A program made the translations under genes and the position numbers. From an uncultured Opitutia bacterium (GTDB lineage Bacteria > Verrucomicrobiota > Verrucomicrobiia > Opitutales > Opitutaceae), in assembly GCA_903855985.1 (NCBI GenBank), contig CAIOAO010000105.1, forward strand, positions 19,332-83,331: a DNA stretch of 64,000 bases. Reading direction: 5' to 3'. Under the pieces are notes generated by a model, which was given only the letters and a program-made list of their open reading frames with translations, was not told the DNA's origin and ran no database searches. Shown piece after piece: positions 35,112-44,218 of the stretch (position 1 is its first letter; each line of letters opens with the position of its first letter).

Positions 35112-35477
35112 ATGGACGATTTCTCCGCCCTGACCGGCCACTGGCAGATCGTGACCGCCGAACTGGCCGGGGAAAAAATGCCGGAGCTCATCACCCACCA
35201 GATCGAACTCGAGTTCGGCTCCGGCACGTACACGGTCCGCTTCAAAGGTGAGATCGCGGACCAGGGAACCTACACCTTTGGCGATCCTTCCGGCGTGCAG
35301 TCGCTCCAGCTCCAGGGCGTCACCGGCACCAACGCGGGCCGTACGATCCCTGCGATCTATCGCTTTCAGGGTTCCCAGTTGCAGGTGTGCTACGGACTCG
35401 ATGGCCAGCTGCCCGCAACCTTCGCGTCGAAATCCGGCAGCGCCCAGTTCCTCGCCACCTATCGCCGAAAGCCTTAG
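35112..35477 (+). CDS. TIGR03067-like lipocalin-fold protein
   Basis: The 121-residue protein begins FSALTGHWQIVTAELAGEKM and ends FLATYRRKP, matching the TIGR03067 family that is abundant in Planctomycetes and related phyla. The central GTYTVRFKGEIADQGTYTFG and AIYRFQGSQLQVCYGLDGQL give an alternating strand pattern like a lipocalin barrel. There is no signal peptide. The function of the family is unknown. It is tightly spaced after rmuC and probably co-transcribed. Confidence 0.8.
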   Translation: MDDFSALTGHWQIVTAELAGEKMPELITHQIELEFGSGTYTVRFKGEIADQGTYTFGDPSGVQSLQLQGVTGTNAGRTIPAIYRFQGSQLQVCYGLDGQLPATFASKSGSAQFLATYRRKP

Positions 35478-35511
35478 CGGTAGGCGGCGACGTCCCTGTC
35501 GCCGCATTCCC

Positions 35512-35559
35512 GTTCTTCCTTCTTCCTTCTTCCTTCTGCCTTCCGCTTTCCCCCTTTCC
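35512..35559. repeat. homopyrimidine TTCCTTC tract upstream of the MOSC gene
   Basis: About 48 bases are almost purely C and T on the plus strand, made of TTCCTTC-type units (CTTCCTTCTTCCTTCTTCCT and onward). A similar tract lies at 38810-38851, at the start of batA. It leaves little room for a normal ribosome-binding site before the MOSC start. Confidence 0.65.
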
Positions 35560-35560
35560 C

Positions 35561-36367
35561 GTGCACGTCACCCAGCTGTACCTCTACCCCGTCAAATCCC
35601 TGCGCGGCTTCGCGGTGACCTCCGCGGACGTCGACACGCTGGGCTTCGTCGGCGACCGACGCTTTCTCGTGGTGGACGCGAACAACCAGTTCCTCACGCA
35701 GCGCACGCACCCGCGCATGGCGCTGATCGAGACGGCCCTCACCGCGCGGGATCTCATCCTCCGCGCCCCGCACGGCGGCTCCTGTTCCGTGCCGCTGCGC
35801 GCGACCGCGCCGGCCGACCTGCTGACCGTCCGCATCTGGAAAAGCGAGGGCCTGCTCGCCGAGGACTGCGGCGTCGAGGTGGCGGTGTGGCTCTCCGATT
35901 ATCTCCGCCAGCCCTGCAAGCTCGTCCGGATCGGCGAAAAGTTCTCCCGCCCCGTCCTGAAGGCCTCGGCCCGGCCCGGCGACCTGTTCAACTTTTCTGA
36001 CGGCTGCCCCTTCATGGTCCTGACCGAGGCCTCGCTCGCCGACCTCAACGCCCGGCTCGACGAACCACTCCCCGTGGACCGCTTCCGGCCGAGCTTCGTG
36101 ATCAACGGCAGCGCCGCGTTCGCCGAGGACACGTGGACGCGCTTCCGGATCGGCAACGTGACGTTCCGGGCCGCCGGCCCCTGCTCGCGCTGCGCCATCA
36201 CGACCACCAACCAGCTCACCGCCGAGCGCGGCAAGGAACCGCTCCGCACGCTCGCCCTCTACCGGCGTGACGCGAAGGATCCCACCGACGTCAACTTTGG
36301 CCAGAACGTGATCCACGAGACGAAGTCCGGCACCGTCCGCATCGGCGACGCGGTGGAGCTGCTGTAG
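35561..36367 (+). CDS. MOSC domain protein with N-terminal beta-barrel domain
   Basis: The opening VTQLYLYPVKSLRGFAV and LGFVGDRRFLVVDANNQFLT are typical of the MOSC N-terminal beta-barrel domain. The C-terminal MOSC domain has RPSFVINGSAAFAEDTW, the conserved Cys motif GPCSRCAITT and NFGQNVIHE. MOSC proteins bind the molybdenum cofactor or deliver sulfur. The architecture matches YcbX-like or mARC-like reductases but without a ferredoxin domain. GTG 35561 follows the homopyrimidine tract directly and gives 268 residues; the upstream frame is not protein-like. Confidence 0.9.
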   Translation: MHVTQLYLYPVKSLRGFAVTSADVDTLGFVGDRRFLVVDANNQFLTQRTHPRMALIETALTARDLILRAPHGGSCSVPLRATAPADLLTVRIWKSEGLLAEDCGVEVAVWLSDYLRQPCKLVRIGEKFSRPVLKASARPGDLFNFSDGCPFMVLTEASLADLNARLDEPLPVDRFRPSFVINGSAAFAEDTWTRFRIGNVTFRAAGPCSRCAITTTNQLTAERGKEPLRTLALYRRDAKDPTDVNFGQNVIHETKSGTVRIGDAVELL

Positions 36368-36392
36368 GGCGACGCTGGCGCCCCACCCCGGC

Positions 36393-36788
36393 TCACCAGT
36401 CCCCGTTCACCCGCCCGCGCTTGGCCTTGTGCTTCGCGCGGTGTTTCTTGGATTCGATCATCTTGATCTTCTGTCCGTAACTTTTCTGCCGCGTCCGGCG
36501 CCGCTGCGCCTCGCGCGTCTGCTCGGCCGCCAGCACCGCGCCCCGCGCGCGCGCCTCGAGTTTCGCCGTCAGTTCCGCCCACGCCCGCTCGCGGTTGGCG
36601 GCCTGGGAGCGCTCCGATTGATTGCGCACCTCGAGGCCGGTCGGCCGGTGACGCAACCAGACCGTTGAGGAGGTTTTGTTGATTTTCTGTCCGCCCGGAC
36701 CCGAACCACGCACAAACCGTTCATCCACGTCCTCTTCGCGCACGCCCAGGGCGGCAAGCCGGTGGTGGATTTGGGGTGGCAAAGGCAT
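36393..36788 (-). CDS. RF-1 domain peptidyl-tRNA hydrolase-like protein (ArfB-like)
   Basis: The catalytic GGQ lies in GSGPGGQKINKTSSTV with Gln 34. The C-terminal tail is strongly basic (QKSYGQKIKMIESKKHRAKH, then KAKRGRVNG), as in ribosome-rescue factors whose tail enters the mRNA channel. No codon-recognition domain is present. At 131 residues it fits ArfB/ICT1-like proteins or the related release-factor-like family. The start at ATG 36788 begins MPLPPQIHHRLAALG. It converges on the MOSC gene and diverges from moxR. Confidence 0.85.
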   Translation of the reverse strand: MPLPPQIHHRLAALGVREEDVDERFVRGSGPGGQKINKTSSTVWLRHRPTGLEVRNQSERSQAANRERAWAELTAKLEARARGAVLAAEQTREAQRRRTRQKSYGQKIKMIESKKHRAKHKAKRGRVNGDW

Positions 36789-36869
36789 GGCGGCGGCTTT
36801 TTCCTGATGGAAACTTATCTCCGGCCCCGGAGTCATACCACCCTTGGTCCTCCCTTCAAATTTTTCCCC

Positions 36870-37832
<963 letters not shown>

Positions 37833-37872
37833 GTCAATTCGCGCTCATTCGCGCCATTCGCGGGCACCTCCG

Positions 37873-38775
37873 ATGCTGATCGAAAATCAAAATTCGAAAA
37901 TCGAAAATCCCCTCGCCCTCCTGCGCCAGCTGGAGTGGCGCGTCCGCCACGCCGTCGAGAACGTGCTCAGCGGCGAGTACCGCTCCACCTTCCGCGGCCG
38001 CGGCATGGAGTTCGACCAGGTCGTGAAATACGAGTTTGGCGACGACGTGCGCGACATCGACTGGAACGTCACCGCGCGCCTCGGCGAGGCCTACCGCAAG
38101 AAATTCGTCGAGGAGCGCGAGGTCACCCTGCTGCTCGTGTTCGAGGATTCCCCGTCCCTGCATTTCGGTTCCGGCGCGCAGTCCAAGCGCGAGGCCCTGC
38201 TTGAGCTCGCCGGCCTCGTCATGCTGCTCGGTGCGGTCAACCGCGACCGCGTCGGTTTCGTCCACGCCTCACCCGGCGGCAACCTCATCCGCCAACCGGT
38301 CCGCGGTCGCGGCGCCATCCTCCACGCCGCCGCCACCCTCCTCTCCCGCCCCGCCCCCGCGCCCACCGACGGCCCCGCGGAGATCCCCTGGCGGTTCCTC
38401 GCCCGCGCAGCGCCGAAGCACAGTATCTTCCTCTGGCTCGGGGATTTTCCTCCCCGCATCGAGCCCGAGGGCTGGGGCGTCCTGCAGAACCGCTACCAGA
38501 CGATGGGCTTCCGCGTGGACGACCCGTGGGAACGCGCCCTGCCCGCGCAGGAATCATTCGCCGCCTACGATCCCGCCGCCGGCCGGCTCGTCACCCTCGA
38601 GGGTTCCGCCGCCGAGCGCGCTGCCCACGCGACGTGGGGCGTCCAACGCGAGGCCGCCTGGTCCGCCCTGTTCCCCAACCGGCTCAGCCGCCTCGTCGTC
38701 GGCACCGACGAAAACCGCCTCGATGCCCTCGTGAAATTCTTCCACGCCCGCATGCGCGCCGGCGTCCGGAGCTGA
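37873..38775 (+). CDS. DUF58 domain protein
   Basis: The family core is visible: YRSTFRGRGMEFDQVVKYEF followed by GDDVRDIDWNVTARLGEAY and KKFVEEREVTLLLVFEDSPS. DUF58 proteins have a degenerate von Willebrand-like fold and always accompany MoxR. The 300 residues carry no membrane helix, so it is likely cytosolic. The ATG at 37873 begins after a short intergenic gap. The first dozen residues (LIENQNSKIENP) look variable and a later start is possible. Confidence 0.92.
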   Translation: MLIENQNSKIENPLALLRQLEWRVRHAVENVLSGEYRSTFRGRGMEFDQVVKYEFGDDVRDIDWNVTARLGEAYRKKFVEEREVTLLLVFEDSPSLHFGSGAQSKREALLELAGLVMLLGAVNRDRVGFVHASPGGNLIRQPVRGRGAILHAAATLLSRPAPAPTDGPAEIPWRFLARAAPKHSIFLWLGDFPPRIEPEGWGVLQNRYQTMGFRVDDPWERALPAQESFAAYDPAAGRLVTLEGSAAERAAHATWGVQREAAWSALFPNRLSRLVVGTDENRLDALVKFFHARMRAGVRS

Positions 38776-38787
38776 GCGCAGACCCAG

Positions 38788-39891
38788 ATGATCCCACTTC
38801 CTTCATCTCTTTCCGGGGCCTCTTCCTTCTTCCCTCTTCCTTCTTCCCTGGCTGCGTGGACCGTGCCGATCGGCCACGGCTACGTCCTGCAGAATCCCGA
38901 GTGGCTGCTCGCCGTATTCGCCATCGGCCTCGTCTTCCTGCTCCGCCAGCGCCGCCGGGTGCCCGTGCTGCTGGTGCCATTCGCCGCCGCCTGGCACCGC
39001 CCGTCACTCGCGTCGTTCTCGCGCTGGCCCGTCGGCCTCGCCGTCGTGGGCCTCGTGTTGCTGACCGTTGCCCTCGCCCGCCCGCAGCATGTCGAGGACA
39101 AGCGCGAGGTCCGCTCGCAGGGCTATGACATCATGCTGGCGATCGACCTCTCCGGCTCGATGCTCGCCGAGGACTACGACAAGGACGGCGACCGCATCAA
39201 CCGCCTCCAGGCCATCAAGCCCGTCATCCAGGCCTTCATCAACGACCGCCCCAGCGACCGCATCGGCATCGTCGTTTTCTCCGGCCGCGCCTACACCCTC
39301 GCGCCGCTCACCTTCGACCACGACTGGCTCGGCAAGCAGACCGAGCGCCTGAAGATCGGCCTGATCGAGGACGGCACCGCCATCGGTGACGGCCTCGGCG
39401 TCTCCCTCACCCGCCTCGAGCAGGCCAAGCGCGAGAGCGGCGGCAAACGCTCCGGCGCCTTCGTCGTGCTGCTCACCGACGGCGTCAACAACCGCGGCGC
39501 CCTCACCCCGGATCAGGCGACCGAGATCGCGCGGACCCGCGGCGTGCCCGTCTACACCATCGGCGCGGGCAAGGACGGCATCGTCCCGTTCCCCGTGTTC
39601 GACGACAAGGGCAACAAGATCGGCTACCGCCGCATGATGGCCGACCTCGACGAGGAGGCCCTGCGAAGGATCTCCGAGCCCACCGGCGGGCATTTTTTCC
39701 GCGCCGCCGACACCGACACGATCCAGTCCGCCTTCAAGGCGATCGACAAGGCGCAGAAGATCGAATTCCAGGCCAAGAGCTACCTGATCACCACGGAGCT
39801 GTTCTACTGGCCCGCGGCCCCCGGCCTGTTCGCCCTCCTGCTCGCCGCGCTCTTCGCCCGTCCGCTCTGGCAAAGGGAGGCCGTCGCATGA
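38788..39891 (+). CDS. batA: BatA-like von Willebrand factor A membrane protein
   Basis: The protein has a membrane helix (about 40-52), a second (82-97), then a VWA domain whose metal site begins IMLAIDLSGSM (Asp 120, DXSXS), with LLTDGVNNRGA further on, and a final helix near the C-terminus. The N-terminal 22 residues (LPSSLSGASSFFPLPSSLAA) are encoded by a homopyrimidine repeat tract, so the real start may be GTG 38863 (VPIGHGYVLQNPEWLLAV). The stop overlaps the batB start by four bases. BatA proteins are linked to aerotolerance and envelope stress in Bacteroides. Confidence 0.92.
   Translation: MIPLPSSLSGASSFFPLPSSLAAWTVPIGHGYVLQNPEWLLAVFAIGLVFLLRQRRRVPVLLVPFAAAWHRPSLASFSRWPVGLAVVGLVLLTVALARPQHVEDKREVRSQGYDIMLAIDLSGSMLAEDYDKDGDRINRLQAIKPVIQAFINDRPSDRIGIVVFSGRAYTLAPLTFDHDWLGKQTERLKIGLIEDGTAIGDGLGVSLTRLEQAKRESGGKRSGAFVVLLTDGVNNRGALTPDQATEIARTRGVPVYTIGAGKDGIVPFPVFDDKGNKIGYRRMMADLDEEALRRISEPTGGHFFRAADTDTIQSAFKAIDKAQKIEFQAKSYLITTELFYWPAAPGLFALLLAALFARPLWQREAVA
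38810..38851. repeat. homopyrimidine TTCCTTC tract at the 5' end of batA
   Basis: CTTCCTTCTTCCCTCTTCCT and neighbouring bases repeat the TTCCTTC unit seen at 35512-35559. It lies within the annotated first codons of batA, where it would encode Ser/Phe/Leu/Pro. Confidence 0.6.
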
Positions 39892-41723
39892 CCTTCGCCT
39901 GGCCCCAGCTCTTCTGGCTGCTGCTGATCCCCGCCGCCCTCCTCGGCGCGGAGTTCGCCCGCCGGCGGCGCGCGGCCGGCGTGGTCCATCCCAAGATCCG
40001 GCAGGCCGAGGCCGGCACCCACAACCTGACCTTCGTGACCACGCCCGCCCGCCGCAACCGCGCCCGGATCTGGCTCTGCGTGGGCCTCGCGCTGTGCATC
40101 ACCGCCCTCACCCGCCCGCAATGGGGCCGCATCGAGGAGCCCGTCTTCGACCAGGCCCGCGAAATCCTCATCGCGATCGACCTCTCAAAATCCATGCTCT
40201 CGCAGGACGTGCGGCCCTCCCGCCTCGAGCGCGCCAAGCTTCTCACCCAATCCCTGCTCGAGAAACTCTCCGGCGAGCGCGTCGGCCTCGTGTCGTTCGC
40301 CGGCACGGCCTTCCTGCAGAGCCCGCTCAGCTCGGATTACGAGATCCTCCGTGAGTTTCTGCCCGCCATGGGTCCTGACTTCCTGCCCGAGGGCGGCACC
40401 AACTACCGCGCCCTCATCGAGACGTCCCTCGCGGCGTTCGGCACCGGCACCGCCGACCGTTTCCTCATCGTGCTCAGCGATGGCGAGGCGACCGACGACG
40501 ACTGGCAGTCCGCCGCCGCGGAACTGAAGAAAAAGGGCGTCCGCGTCATCAGCCTCGGCATCGGCACGTCCGCCGGCGCCATGATCCCCGACGGCGACGG
40601 CGCCTACGTGAAGGACGAGCGTGGCGCCGTCGTCCTTTCGAAACTCAACGGCAGCACGCTGCAGGAACTCGCCTCCGTCACCGGCGGCACCTACCGCGAC
40701 GCCAGCACCTGGCTCGATCTCGCCGGCGTGCTCAAGGCCACCGTCGAGGCCGGACAGAAGGGCAAGTTCCTCGAGAAGAATACCGTGCGCCTCGTCGAGC
40801 GCTTCCAGTGGCCCCTCGCCTTCGGGCTGTGGTGCCTGCTCGTGAGTTTCTGCTACGAATTTCCCGTCCGCCCGCGCCCGCGCGACCTCAAGCTCGCGCC
40901 CGCCGCCAGCCGCACCCCCGCGCCGGCCCGTCCCGCCGTCGCCGCGCTGTTCTTCGGCGGCCTGCTCCTCGCGGGTCTCGGCCTGCCCGCCCCCGCCCGC
41001 GCCGTCGCCGACTCCGCCGCGCCGCTCGCCAAGATTGTCGGACGCCTCTCCGCCAAGGACGACCGCAGCGCCCGCGACTGGGCCGAATTCGCCCACGAAA
41101 CCGTCAGCTGGGGCCAGCGCATCCAGGATGACCAGAAACAGGTGCCCGAGGGTCCCGTGCGCGACGCCCTCTCCGCCGTCGGACTCGGCGCCAAGCTCGA
41201 TCCCAAATCCGCCGACTGGCCCAAGCTGCAGCAGGACCTCGAGGCCCTGCTCCAAAAACCCGAGCAGAAGAAAAAGGATCAGCAGCAACAGCAGCAGCAG
41301 AACCAACAGCAACAAAAGCAGGACCAACAGAACCAGGACCAGCAAAACCAGCAGCAGCAGAATCAATCGAAGCAGGACTCCCAGTCGCAGGGCAATCCGT
41401 CGCAACAAAAGGACCAGCAGCAGCAGCAGAATTCCCCGCAAAACCAGAAGTCCAACCCGGCCGACAAAAAACCCGGCCAGTCCGCCTTCGGTGACATGCA
41501 GCAGCGCGACGCGCAGGCCCAGCCGCCCTCCCGCGAAACCCAAAAGGTCGGCGGCGTCCCCGAGAAAAAGGAGGGCGACAAGGCCCCGGTGGACCCGGCC
41601 CTCACCCTGCCGCTGCAGAAGCTCGACCAGCTCCGCAATCAGGATTCCCCCGCCGAACTCTTCCAACTGATGGACGCCGACCACAAGCCGGTCGCGTCCA
41701 AGAAAAAAGGCAAAGACTGGTAA
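39888..41723 (+). CDS. batB: BatB-like VWA protein with long Gln/Asn-rich tail (BatB-C fusion)
   Basis: After an N-terminal helix and a second near 60-75, a VWA domain carries ILIAIDLSKSM (Asp 98), with LIVLSDGEATDDD later. A third helix is near 305-320. A hydrophobic segment (AALFFGGLLLAGLGLPAPAR) then leads to a BatC-like region with a TPR-like stretch and a tail of Gln, Asn, Lys and Asp from about residue 463 to 521 (DNA 41278-41450). The C-terminus ends ELFQLMDADHKPVASKKKGK. The tail resembles BatC, usually a separate TPR protein, so this is probably a BatB-BatC fusion of 611 residues. Confidence 0.9.
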   Translation: MTFAWPQLFWLLLIPAALLGAEFARRRRAAGVVHPKIRQAEAGTHNLTFVTTPARRNRARIWLCVGLALCITALTRPQWGRIEEPVFDQAREILIAIDLSKSMLSQDVRPSRLERAKLLTQSLLEKLSGERVGLVSFAGTAFLQSPLSSDYEILREFLPAMGPDFLPEGGTNYRALIETSLAAFGTGTADRFLIVLSDGEATDDDWQSAAAELKKKGVRVISLGIGTSAGAMIPDGDGAYVKDERGAVVLSKLNGSTLQELASVTGGTYRDASTWLDLAGVLKATVEAGQKGKFLEKNTVRLVERFQWPLAFGLWCLLVSFCYEFPVRPRPRDLKLAPAASRTPAPARPAVAALFFGGLLLAGLGLPAPARAVADSAAPLAKIVGRLSAKDDRSARDWAEFAHETVSWGQRIQDDQKQVPEGPVRDALSAVGLGAKLDPKSADWPKLQQDLEALLQKPEQKKKDQQQQQQQNQQQQKQDQQNQDQQNQQQQNQSKQDSQSQGNPSQQKDQQQQQNSPQNQKSNPADKKPGQSAFGDMQQRDAQAQPPSRETQKVGGVPEKKEGDKAPVDPALTLPLQKLDQLRNQDSPAELFQLMDADHKPVASKKKGKDW

Positions 41724-41728
41724 CTCTC

Positions 41729-44191
41729 ATGCGCCGTTTCCTCGCTTTCATTTTCCTCTGCTCCCTCGCCCTGTCCGCGGCCCACGCCCAGACCGTGCAC
41801 TGGGAGGGCGCGGACGACTCGTCCGAACTCCAGCTCATCTACGAGGACTGCTCCCCCGACGGCGACCCGAAGCTGCCCGCCATCGAGGAATCGGTGCTCT
41901 CGCTCACGGGCCAGTCCTCGCAGACCACGATTTCCAACGGCTCGTTCTCCCGCTCGACCGTCCTCACGTACAATTCCCGCGCCCGCCACGCCGGCGTTAC
42001 CCTGCAGATCCCGGCCTTCACCGTGCCGACCAACAAGGGCCCGATCCGGGTCCCCGCCTTCACCGGCGGCGCCCCGCGCGTCATCCCCGACTCCACCGTC
42101 AATGCCCGGCTCATGACCGGCTCCACCACGCTCTGGGCCGGCGAGGTGTTTCCCCTCACCTACGTGCTCGACGCGGCCCGCCGCAACTTCAACCAGCTCG
42201 GCAGCAACATCGACTGGAGCGCCGGCGCGCTGATCACCGAGGACTGGTCAAAACCCGAGCCCAACGAGCTGTCCCTCAACGGCGAGCCACGCATCAACAT
42301 CGTCTACAAGACCCGCGCCTACGCCAAGACCCCCGGCCCGCTCACACTCAACCCCGCCACCCAGGTGGTGCGCATCGCCACCGGCAACATCGGCTTCGGC
42401 CTGTTCCAGCAGCAGCGCGTCGAGGAACTTTCCGTCACCACCAAGCGCCCCGAGCTCATCATCCGCGCCCTACCCACGCCCAACGTCACCGGCTTCACCG
42501 GCGCCGTCGGCCAGTTCAAGCTCGTCTCCAAGGTCGTCCCCAGCACCGCCGCCGTCGGCGAGCCGATCACCTGGACGCTCGAGCTGAGCGGCTCCGGCAA
42601 CTGGCCCGAAATCGCCGGCCTGCCGCAGCGCGAGGTCTCCAAGGATTTCCAGGTCGTCCAGCCGCAGGCCAAGCGCACGCCCGCCGAGGGCAAGCTCTTC
42701 GACGCCACCCTCTCCGAGGACGTCGTGCTCGTCCCCACCCGCCCCGGCACCTACACGCTCGGCCCGGTCTTCTTCACCTACTTCGACCCGAAGTCCGGCA
42801 GCTACCAGACCCTCTCCACGCCGCGCACCACGGTCACCATTACCGCGGCGACCCCTGTGAACCCCGGCATCCAGCTCCCGAAGATTGCCGGCGCCACGCC
42901 TCCGACCCCGGTGGTAACCGCGCCTGCGGCACCCGCCCCCGAAGTGCCCGCCGCCCCCGCCGCGATCCCGCGCGACCCGCTGCCGGCCACCGGCAGCGCG
43001 GCAATCCCGCGGCCATTTGATCAATTGCTCGTCCTGCTCGCCGTGCCGTTCGTCGCGCTCGGGCTGTTCTGGTGCGGGCTCGCCCTGCAGCGCGCACGGC
43101 AGACTGATCCCGTGCGCTTCCGCCGCTCCGCCCGGTCCCGCCTCACCGCCACGCTCAAACAGCTCCAGACGGCGAGCGCGGCCGACCGTCCCGCCCTGCT
43201 CCTCGCGTGGCAGCACGACACCGCCGTGCTCTGGGAAATTCTCCACGCCGCCCCACCCGCCTCCGCGCTGACCGACCCCACGTGGTCCGCGCTCTGGGCC
43301 GAGTCCGACCGCGCGCTCTACGGCGCCAACCCCGCCGCCCTGCCCGCCGACTGGGTTCCGCGCGCCGCGGCCGCCCTCGACGCGAAGCGTGTGCCCGGCT
43401 TCTCCCCGTTCTCCGCGTTCCTGCCGCGCAACCTGATCCCGCTCCTGCTGGCCGTGCTCGCTACCGCCGCACTGCTCTCGCCCTCACTCCGCGCGGAGGA
43501 CGGCTCCGCCGCGTACCGCCGCGCTGATTTTTCCGCCGCCGAAAAAGCCTGGCGCGAGTCGGTCGCCCAGAATCCGGCGGACGCCAGCGCCCGCTACAAC
43601 CTCTCGCTCGCGCTCGCCCAGCAGGATCGCTGGGACCTCGCCATGGCCCACGCCACCGCGGCGTTTGTCCAGGCGCCCGACAACGAGCACGTCCGCTGGC
43701 AGTTCGCCCTTGCCGCGGAAAAAGCCGGCTACCTGCCCGAGCCCCTCGCCGCCTTCCCGCATCCCGGCCCGTTGCAATCCCTCGCCCGCCTCGCCTCACC
43801 CGCCGGCTGGCAGACCTGGCTCATGGTCGCGGCGGCCCTCTTCGCGGTGTCCATCTGCCTCCTGCTCTTCGGCGCCTACCGCTCGCGCTCCCGCCTCCGT
43901 AACGCCCTGGCGTTGCTGCTGCTCATCGGCGGTGTGTCCCTCGGCGCGACCTCGGTGATCGGGTTCCTCGCCTACGGCGAAACCGCCGATGCCCGCGCCG
44001 TCATCGCGTGGCACGGCGGCATCCTCCGCTCAATTCCCACCGAGGCCGACACGACGCAGAAAACCACCACGCTCGCCCCCGGCAGCATCGCCGTGATTGA
44101 CCAGACCTTCCTCGGCTGGGTCCGCCTCTCCTTCGCCAACGGCCAGACCGGCTGGGTCCGCCAGGACGACGTAGTCCCGCTGTGGCGGTAG
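41729..44191 (+). CDS. batD: BatD-BatE fusion with TPR and SH3 domain
   Basis: A signal peptide (MRRFLAFIFLCSLALSAAHA) precedes the BatD beta-rich oxygen-tolerance domain, including YTYNSRA-like and PSTAAVGEPITWTLELSGSG blocks. A helix follows near 430-450 (LLVLLAVPFVALGLFWCGLA). The C-terminal third is BatE-like: TPR-type repeats (YRRADFSAAEKAWRESVAQN, PADASARYNLSLALAQQDRW), two more helices, and a terminal SH3-like domain (GWVRLSFANGQTGWVRQDDV). At 820 residues it joins two proteins that are separate in Bacteroides. It starts five bases after batB and closes the operon. Confidence 0.9.
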   Translation: MRRFLAFIFLCSLALSAAHAQTVHWEGADDSSELQLIYEDCSPDGDPKLPAIEESVLSLTGQSSQTTISNGSFSRSTVLTYNSRARHAGVTLQIPAFTVPTNKGPIRVPAFTGGAPRVIPDSTVNARLMTGSTTLWAGEVFPLTYVLDAARRNFNQLGSNIDWSAGALITEDWSKPEPNELSLNGEPRINIVYKTRAYAKTPGPLTLNPATQVVRIATGNIGFGLFQQQRVEELSVTTKRPELIIRALPTPNVTGFTGAVGQFKLVSKVVPSTAAVGEPITWTLELSGSGNWPEIAGLPQREVSKDFQVVQPQAKRTPAEGKLFDATLSEDVVLVPTRPGTYTLGPVFFTYFDPKSGSYQTLSTPRTTVTITAATPVNPGIQLPKIAGATPPTPVVTAPAAPAPEVPAAPAAIPRDPLPATGSAAIPRPFDQLLVLLAVPFVALGLFWCGLALQRARQTDPVRFRRSARSRLTATLKQLQTASAADRPALLLAWQHDTAVLWEILHAAPPASALTDPTWSALWAESDRALYGANPAALPADWVPRAAAALDAKRVPGFSPFSAFLPRNLIPLLLAVLATAALLSPSLRAEDGSAAYRRADFSAAEKAWRESVAQNPADASARYNLSLALAQQDRWDLAMAHATAAFVQAPDNEHVRWQFALAAEKAGYLPEPLAAFPHPGPLQSLARLASPAGWQTWLMVAAALFAVSICLLLFGAYRSRSRLRNALALLLLIGGVSLGATSVIGFLAYGETADARAVIAWHGGILRSIPTEADTTQKTTTLAPGSIAVIDQTFLGWVRLSFANGQTGWVRQDDVVPLWR

Positions 44192-44218
44192 GAGCGCAGC
44201 GGCGGAATTAGCCGAAGC

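Noticed and set aside
41270..41470. The CAG/CAA-rich stretch as a non-coding microsatellite
   Set aside because: It is in frame within batB, ends in conserved-looking C-terminal sequence, and the frame is open on both sides.
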